DNA from: a virus
Direction: 5' to 3' (one strand)
DNA length: 34,991 nt
IMG/VR virus record: IMGVR_UViG_3300022745_000107
Span: 1-34,991 of that record
Shown piece by piece: positions 31,788-34,991 of this stretch (position 1 is the first letter of the stretch; every line of letters starts with the position of its first letter). Position numbers and translations under genes: made by a program. The notes under the pieces were generated by a model that was not told the origin of the DNA, searched no databases, and saw nothing but the letters and a program-made list of their open reading frames with translations.

Positions 31788-32113
31788 TTGGTGCGGTAAC
31801 CGGTTAGCCGCTGCATAACGGTTTCGAATCGCTCGCGGTGTTCCCGGTCGGTCTTGATCATCGCCCGAGTGGCGCGGATGGCATGGTCAACGGCGCTGAT
31901 CGAACGGCCGGTGAATCCCGCGATTTTTGTGGTCGGTACGTGGAAGGTCTTCAGAATCGCGCAGAACTGGCCCCGTGCGTCGGCCACCCACCGGGTGCGG
32001 GAACGCCCGAGGATTTCGGCCGGGGTGACCGGAAACCACACGTTGGCAACCTTGCCGAGCGCGATTTCAGCAAACAGGGACAGCTTGGTTTTCGGGCGAT
32101 CTTTCAGTTTCAT
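31784..32113 (-). CDS. Free-standing DnaA domain-IV-like DNA-binding protein
   Basis: The 109-residue protein has ARGQFCAILKTFHVPTTKIA, then GFTGRSISAVDHAIRATRAM. This follows the plan of the DnaA C-terminal domain: a helix beginning ARQ, a turn with I-A/G, then G-R-S/D-x-x-x-V-x-H-A. There is no ATPase domain. GGAGG upstream of the ATG at 32113 supports the start, which overlaps the previous stop by four bases. It may bind DnaA-box-like sites to influence host or phage replication initiation. Confidence 0.7.
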   Translation of the reverse strand: MKLKDRPKTKLSLFAEIALGKVANVWFPVTPAEILGRSRTRWVADARGQFCAILKTFHVPTTKIAGFTGRSISAVDHAIRATRAMIKTDREHRERFETVMQRLTGYRTK

Positions 32114-32787
32114 GCGGCCTCCGCGTTCAAAGTGATTTCCTTCATGCGGGCCTCGACCTTCGAGAGCGCGGTGGCGAGCTGATCGCGGATCTCGGGGAGC
32201 TTCTCCTTGGGCAGGTGCTCGGTGGAGACCTGGTCGAGCAGCGCCATGTGGCGCAGGCCCGCCATGGCGACCCCGAAGTCGAAGGTTATTTGCACGGGCT
32301 CGCCGCCCTTCGCCGCACGGGCTTTCGCGGCGGCGTTGCGCACGGCGTCGTACTCCCCAAATTTGCGGAACAGGGAGAGTTCGCGGCACAGCTCGACGAA
32401 GCCGATGGAGGAGTGCAGGACGGCGTGTTTTCCCGCTTCCAGCAGCTTCGGATCCTCCATCTCCGCATGGGACGGCTGGTAATTCTTCAGCTGATCGTCG
32501 GTGAACTTCTTCTTCTGACCCAGGACCGTCACGATCACATCCTCGGCAAACGCGATGTAGCTGCGGACGGTCCGGGAGCTGACGGCGTTATATGCCTGGA
32601 GGAATTCCTCCCATTCGCCGTGGGGAATTTTTCGCCGGGCATTCCCGAAAAACCAACCGGCCAGCAAGGCCTTTTCCTTTACGGATTGCAGCGCGACGCG
32701 CGCGCCCAGGGCCTCCTCAATGCCCCGTTCCATCCACTTCTTGGCCTCAACGGTCGGATCAACCTTGGTGACAGCGTTTTTACTCAT
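32110..32787 (-). CDS. DUF3102-like early protein
   Basis: This 225-residue protein has LLAGWFFGNARRKIPHGEWE and VSSRTVRSYIAFAEDV, the pattern (G-x-x-L...HG-x-W-x-x-F...S-x-R-T-x-x-x-Y) seen in DUF3102-type phage and plasmid proteins. The N- and C-terminal parts are helical and charged. That motif is thought to be DNA-binding by analogy. It would be an early regulator; role unproven. Confidence 0.6.
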   Translation of the reverse strand: MSKNAVTKVDPTVEAKKWMERGIEEALGARVALQSVKEKALLAGWFFGNARRKIPHGEWEEFLQAYNAVSSRTVRSYIAFAEDVIVTVLGQKKKFTDDQLKNYQPSHAEMEDPKLLEAGKHAVLHSSIGFVELCRELSLFRKFGEYDAVRNAAAKARAAKGGEPVQITFDFGVAMAGLRHMALLDQVSTEHLPKEKLPEIRDQLATALSKVEARMKEITLNAEAA

Positions 32788-32801
32788 TTTGGTGATCGTG
32801 A

Positions 32802-33023
32802 TCAGTTGGTGCCGAACCGGGTGAAGAACGAGAGGTGCTCGTGTTTTTGCCCTGGCGGCCGATTGTGCGAAGTCACGACGACTTCATTGATTTGGCCGAA
32901 GGTGCCTTTGCGGGACCGCTCTTCGGCATTCACCCGCTCGGGGCGAGTCTTGCGGGTTCCGAACGTGATCAGGTCGCGGCGGAATCCGTGATCCTCCGTC
33001 GGTTGCAGTGTGGTGTTGGGCAT
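32802..33023 (-). CDS. Small early protein, unknown
   Basis: The 73-residue protein (MPNTTLQPTEDHGFRRDLIT...) is basic, with many Arg/Lys residues (RKTRPERVNAEERSRKG) and ending FFTRFGTN. AGGA ten bases before the ATG at 33023 is a credible ribosome site, supporting this gene. It sits between the Ner-like gene and the DUF3102-like gene at the start of the early operon. Confidence 0.5.
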   Translation of the reverse strand: MPNTTLQPTEDHGFRRDLITFGTRKTRPERVNAEERSRKGTFGQINEVVVTSHNRPPGQKHEHLSFFTRFGTN

Positions 33024-33039
33024 AGTGTTCCTGTTTTGG

Positions 33040-33255
33040 TTAGTTGCGGTCTACCGGGGCGCAGGCGCGGACCCGGCGAAAGGGAAGGGCTTGATCGAGC
33101 GCCCGGATGGTCGGGCCGTAGGCCGACGGACGGCTGAGGGCCGTGTAGAGAGTCACCCGGTTGCGGCTGACCTCGCTGGCCAAGTGCGTCACCGACGCAA
33201 ACCCATTCAGGGCGGCCAACCGAGCCAGATTCTTCGCTGTAAGTTCCAGTTCCAT
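33040..33255 (-). CDS. Ner/Cro-like HTH regulator
   Basis: The 71-residue protein has LASEVSRNRVTLYTALSRPS (about residues 25-44), a Cro/Ner-type helix-turn-helix, preceded by LARLAALNGF as helix 1. It is the first gene leftwards from the operator region and divergent to the larger repressor, as Ner is in Mu. It would switch off early and repressor promoters after induction. Confidence 0.75.
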   Translation of the reverse strand: MELELTAKNLARLAALNGFASVTHLASEVSRNRVTLYTALSRPSAYGPTIRALDQALPFRRVRACAPVDRN

Positions 33256-33265
33256 GCTTACGTGC

Positions 33266-33291
33266 AGTAACGCTACGTATAGTAACTATAC
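33266..33291 (-). promoter_or_regulatory. Early promoter/operator O1: GTATAGTAACTATAC palindrome and AGTAAC repeats
   Basis: GTATAGTAACTATAC (33277-33291) is a perfect 7-bp inverted repeat around one base. AGTAAC occurs at 33266-33271 and again, in the same orientation, at 33281-33286. On the minus strand TATAGT at 33290-33285 could be a -10, with TTTACC at 33311-33306 as a -35 (15-base spacer). An operator overlapping the early promoter for the Ner-like gene fits. Confidence 0.65.
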
Positions 33292-33306
33292 TTTGCAAGA
33301 GAAAAG

Positions 33307-33337
33307 GTAAACATTGTTTACACTACACAGTGTAAAC
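33307..33337 (+). promoter_or_regulatory. Operator O2/O3: three GTTTAC/GTAAAC half-sites in divergent switch region
   Basis: GTAAAC (33307-33312), a 3-base spacer and GTTTAC (33316-33321) form one inverted repeat. The latter extends into GTTTACACT (33316-33324), which pairs with AGTGTAAAC (33329-33337), a perfect 9-bp repeat with 4 bases between. These lie between the divergent ner-like and repressor genes and are probable binding sites of one or both HTH proteins. Confidence 0.7.
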
Positions 33338-33367
33338 CTGTGGTGGTGGGGTACACGGGTGGACAAA

Positions 33368-33982
33368 ATGCTGAAAATGTATGCGGAAAATGCCGAATTT
33401 GCTCGACTCCTGCGGGAGGCGGGATGGACCCAGTCCCATGCGGCAGAGCAGCTGTCGCTCAGTCGGGTTTCAATAAACAAAATTGTCAACGGCAGGTTCC
33501 GGGTCTCGATGACGTCTCTTCGACTGCTTTCGGAGCTGAGCGGTGGTGCCATCCATTTGCCCGGATTTACCGAGGGATCAAAACAGCTGGCCGATGGGAA
33601 AACTCAGTACCGCGCGACGGGATGGGAGAACGATCTGATCCGGGAGTGTCGGCAATTAACGGCTGCCCAGCGGAATCTGCTGATGGAGACTGCGCGGCAA
33701 TTTGTGGTATCCAAGACCAGGCCGACCGAACAGCCGGGGGTGTCAAAACCGGAAAATTCTTCCCCTTTGAATGCTAACCCATTGATTGATAGAGGTGATG
33801 GCCGTGAGAAAATGACCAGTGAAGCCCCCGTACGGACTCTCGAAAAGCATTTGATCGCAAAAGGCCCGCGCGATCTCGAACCTATGCGGCCGGTTCCCTC
33901 AGAAAAAACTCGTGCCTCCTTCCGGGAATTTGGCCAAAGTTCATCCCGTATCATCTCAAAAAAAGGAGCTCAAAAACAATGA
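33368..33982 (+). CDS. HTH phage repressor (C-like)
   Basis: The 204-residue protein has an N-terminal HTH: FARLLREAGWTQSHAAEQLS and LSRVSINKIVNGRFRVS. A helix with LRECRQLTAAQRNLLMETAR follows, then a long Ser/Pro/Arg-rich C-terminal half. No S24 peptidase motif is seen, so RecA-linked self-cleavage is not expected. The ATG at 33368 follows the operator region; an ATG at 33377 and a GTG at 33359 are alternatives. It would keep the prophage silent by binding the operators. Confidence 0.8.
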   Translation: MLKMYAENAEFARLLREAGWTQSHAAEQLSLSRVSINKIVNGRFRVSMTSLRLLSELSGGAIHLPGFTEGSKQLADGKTQYRATGWENDLIRECRQLTAAQRNLLMETARQFVVSKTRPTEQPGVSKPENSSPLNANPLIDRGDGREKMTSEAPVRTLEKHLIAKGPRDLEPMRPVPSEKTRASFREFGQSSSRIISKKGAQKQ

Positions 33983-34398
33983 ACCGATTGATCGTTTTCC
34001 CACTGCTTGCTGCCCTCACCGGGTGCGTATCAACGCAACTGTCAACCCCCAGCCATCAGCCCGAGGTGACGATTCCCGGCCACACTTCCGAGGAGGTAAA
34101 GACTGCGGTCGTGAATCACTATCTGAACCAGCAATTTCAGGTCAAATCGTCGGATAATTTGAACGTTGTGATGGAAAAGGAGGCGAGCATCATGGCCTCA
34201 GTGTTGCTAGCTGATTCCGCTAGCCCCGTGACGTACACTCGGTTGATTGTAACCCTTTTGGCGCAGCCCGATGGGGCAATCCGCTTGATTGTCGTGCCGC
34301 ATCTCGTCTCACGGCGAAATGATTTGGTGCTAGACGGGAAAGGATTCCGGCAGGCCCAGGGAGATTTAGACCGGATCGCCGAGAAATTGAAAAAGTAG
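33979..34398 (+). CDS. Lipoprotein expressed with the repressor
   Basis: This 139-residue protein begins with a lipoprotein signal, MNRLIVFPLLAALTGC, with lipobox LTGC and Cys16. The mature part has EEVKTAVVNHYLNQQFQVKS and a strand-rich centre (VTYTRLIVTLLAQPDGAIRL). It overlaps the repressor stop as ATGA and has an AAGGAG ribosome site. It would be made in the lysogen and sit in the envelope, suggesting a role in superinfection exclusion or host surface change. Confidence 0.85.
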   Translation: MNRLIVFPLLAALTGCVSTQLSTPSHQPEVTIPGHTSEEVKTAVVNHYLNQQFQVKSSDNLNVVMEKEASIMASVLLADSASPVTYTRLIVTLLAQPDGAIRLIVVPHLVSRRNDLVLDGKGFRQAQGDLDRIAEKLKK

Positions 34399-34405
34399 TG
34401 TGGTC

Positions 34406-34714
34406 TCAGTTTCGGTGGTTTTGAGCGTCCGGATGCTCAAACCACTTGGTCGTGTTATCGGCGGGATTGATCTCAAAAAACGAATCGCTCAACATAACCC
34501 ATTGGTGTTGGGTCGACTGCATGATCCACCAACCCGTCCAAGATAGCTTTCGGCTGTAGTTCACGATCTCCGACCGGCTCATTGCGCTGATTCGGTCCCT
34601 TAGCCAGGCGTCCTCTGATTCGAAATCCATTTGGTCCTCCTGAATGGGTGGCTTCGCGAGCCGCTCAAGGATATCACCCATGGTTACCCGAGGATCGCCC
34701 GCCGGGTCAGTCAT
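34406..34714 (-). CDS. Small protein of unknown function at the early end
   Basis: This protein of about 102 residues (MTDPAGDPRVTMGDILERLA...) has a natural composition, with DAWLRDRISAMSRSEIVNYS and SWTGWWIMQSTQHQWVMLSD. It faces the lipoprotein gene convergently, eight bases away. A GTG start at 34744 is also possible. No family is recognised. It could be a cargo gene expressed from the phage end. Confidence 0.5.
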   Translation of the reverse strand: MTDPAGDPRVTMGDILERLAKPPIQEDQMDFESEDAWLRDRISAMSRSEIVNYSRKLSWTGWWIMQSTQHQWVMLSDSFFEINPADNTTKWFEHPDAQNHRN

Positions 34715-34770
34715 CCGCCGTCTGATCAACCCCCAAAGTAGCACGAGTTATTCACCGCCATTGCAGACCC

Positions 34771-34784
34771 GTTGCAATCCGCCT
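34771..34784 (+). repeat. 14-bp direct repeat, copy 2
   Basis: GTTGCAATCCGCCT matches 145-158 exactly and in the same orientation, just inside the early-end site array. Confidence 0.6.
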
Positions 34785-34795
34785 GGTCTCCCCGA

Positions 34796-34815
34796 AATAG
34801 TCTCAAATTCTTCCA
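34796..34815 (-). repeat. Internal transposase-site candidate, early side, distal site
   Basis: The reverse complement reads TGGAAGAATTTGAGACTATT, matching the neighbouring site at most positions. It is 35 bases further inside, the same spacing as the late-side pair. Confidence 0.6.
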
Positions 34816-34830
34816 GCCGGATTCCGGCCT

Positions 34831-34850
34831 GATAATCTCTAATTCTTCCA
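34831..34850 (-). repeat. Internal transposase-site candidate, early side, proximal site
   Basis: The reverse complement TGGAAGAATTAGAGATTATC differs from the late-side site at 75-94 by one base. It begins 125 bases inside the terminus, leaving a gap between terminal and internal sites such as Mu has between L1 and L2. Confidence 0.7.
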
Positions 34851-34949
34851 GAGATCGAGCGCCGACCAGGATCTTTGCGACCGCCGGCCGAAACGTGAGA
34901 ATTCCCGGCCGTTTCCGTGCATTTCAAAGCATTTCAAGCCCGGCCCGTT

Positions 34950-34975
34950 CCTGTCATTTTTTTCGGCGTGTGTCA
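34950..34975 (-). repeat. Early-side phage terminus (terminal inverted repeat)
   Basis: Read inwards it begins TGACACACGCCG and shares GCCnAAAAAAATGACAGG with the other end. If the true end is two bases further out (34977) it would begin TGTGACA. No 5-bp target duplication with positions 31-35 is visible for either choice. Confidence 0.75.
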
Positions 34976-34991
34976 CATCCGCTGTAAAAAA
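34976..34991. other. Sequence outside the right phage terminus
   Basis: About sixteen bases outside the TG...CA end, ending in A6. They show no feature and are probably host flank. Confidence 0.5.

Larger units (their letters stand above)
36..34975 (-). mobile_element. Complete Mu-like transposable phage/prophage
   Basis: Inverted TG termini with matching internal site arrays bracket all genes. Inside are MuA/MuB/Gam homologues, a divergent Ner-repressor switch, packaging, HK97 head and siphovirus-type tail genes, all leftward except the repressor operon. Every module needed for a virion except a recognisable endolysin is present, and no gene looks broken, so it is likely functional. Confidence 0.85.
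34745..34975. mobile_element. Early phage end (attL-like): non-coding terminal region
   Basis: About 230 bases without a gene hold the paired internal sites and the terminus. GCATTTCAA is repeated at 34919-34927 and 34929-34937, ten bases apart, so on the same DNA face. Inverted CGGCCG-rich segments occur around 34884-34915. The arrangement (terminal site, long gap, two close sites) parallels Mu attL. Confidence 0.6.

Noticed and set aside
33277-33337. Switch-region inverted repeats as an intrinsic terminator
   Set aside because: Low-GC stems without U tracts between divergent HTH genes fit operators better.
33340-33777. Second plus-strand frame overlapping the repressor
   Set aside because: The other frame carries a clear HTH and joins the lipoprotein by ATGA overlap.
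31-34982. A 5-bp target-site duplication
   Set aside because: Bases next to the inferred termini (CGAAT on the left; CATCC or TCCGC on the right) do not match.

Overview
The window is almost exactly one complete transposable (Mu-like) bacteriophage genome, about 34.94 kb long. It lies between inverted termini at about 36 and about 34975, with a few dozen bases of unrelated flank outside each end. The evidence is a MuA-type transposase, a MuB-type AAA+ ATPase, a Gam-like protein, a Mu gp28-like large terminase with a gp27-like partner, and TG...CA ends carrying ordered internal sites. Base composition is GC-rich except at the lysogeny switch. Many genes, especially the late ones, lack a Shine-Dalgarno sequence. 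Together with the pectate-lyase-type and lipoprotein cargo, this suggests a Gram-negative host, possibly Verrucomicrobiota or another PVC lineage. That host guess rests on impression only. No host gene, tRNA or rRNA is present.

The functional 'left' (early) end is at the right of the window. Nearly all genes are on the minus strand and read leftwards. From right to left: (1) 34.98-33.25 kb is the lysogeny end: transposase-site array, a small unknown gene, and a plus-strand operon of HTH repressor plus lipoprotein. A low-GC divergent operator region separates this operon from a Ner/Cro-like minus-strand gene. (2) 33.25-25.2 kb is the early/middle operon: small proteins, a DUF3102-like protein, a free-standing DnaA domain-IV-like protein, transposase A, ATPase B, a tiny membrane protein, Gam, four small unknowns, a GemA/gp16-like protein, a winged-helix protein and an orphan C5-cytosine methyltransferase. 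(3) 25.2-22.1 kb holds a HTH protein in the Mor/C position, a membrane/lipoprotein-like lysis candidate and an appendage protein with a repeated module. (4) 22.1-12.0 kb is DNA packaging and head: DUF2730-like protein, gp26/gp27-like proteins, TerL, portal fused to a Mu F-like domain, prohead protease, HK97 capsid, a secreted pectate-lyase-fold protein, connector and tail terminator. (5) 11.9-1.0 kb is a siphovirus-type tail: tube protein, tail chaperone with an apparent -1 frameshift, tape measure, HK97 gp10-like protein, HD hydrolase, DUF2163-like protein with a discoidin-like insert, trypsin-like protein with a Pro-Ala stalk, NlpC/P60-gpJ fusion and a LamG-type tail protein. (6) The far late end carries SSB and an ASCH-like protein, in the place Mu keeps its com/mom accessory genes.

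The genome therefore combines a Mu replication/integration module with an HK97-type head and a lambda/GTA-like long non-contractile tail. The most notable points are: a CCCAAAC slippery site inside a perfect hairpin in the tail chaperone; two copies of a hairpin-containing ~73-bp element just upstream of the tail-tube and lysis genes; terminal site arrays spaced like MuA sites; a probable trypsin-like protease with a Pro-Ala repeat and a small-alarmone-hydrolase-like HD protein inside the tail operon; a signal-peptide pectate lyase next to the capsid gene; and a lipoprotein co-expressed with the repressor. No endolysin was recognised.
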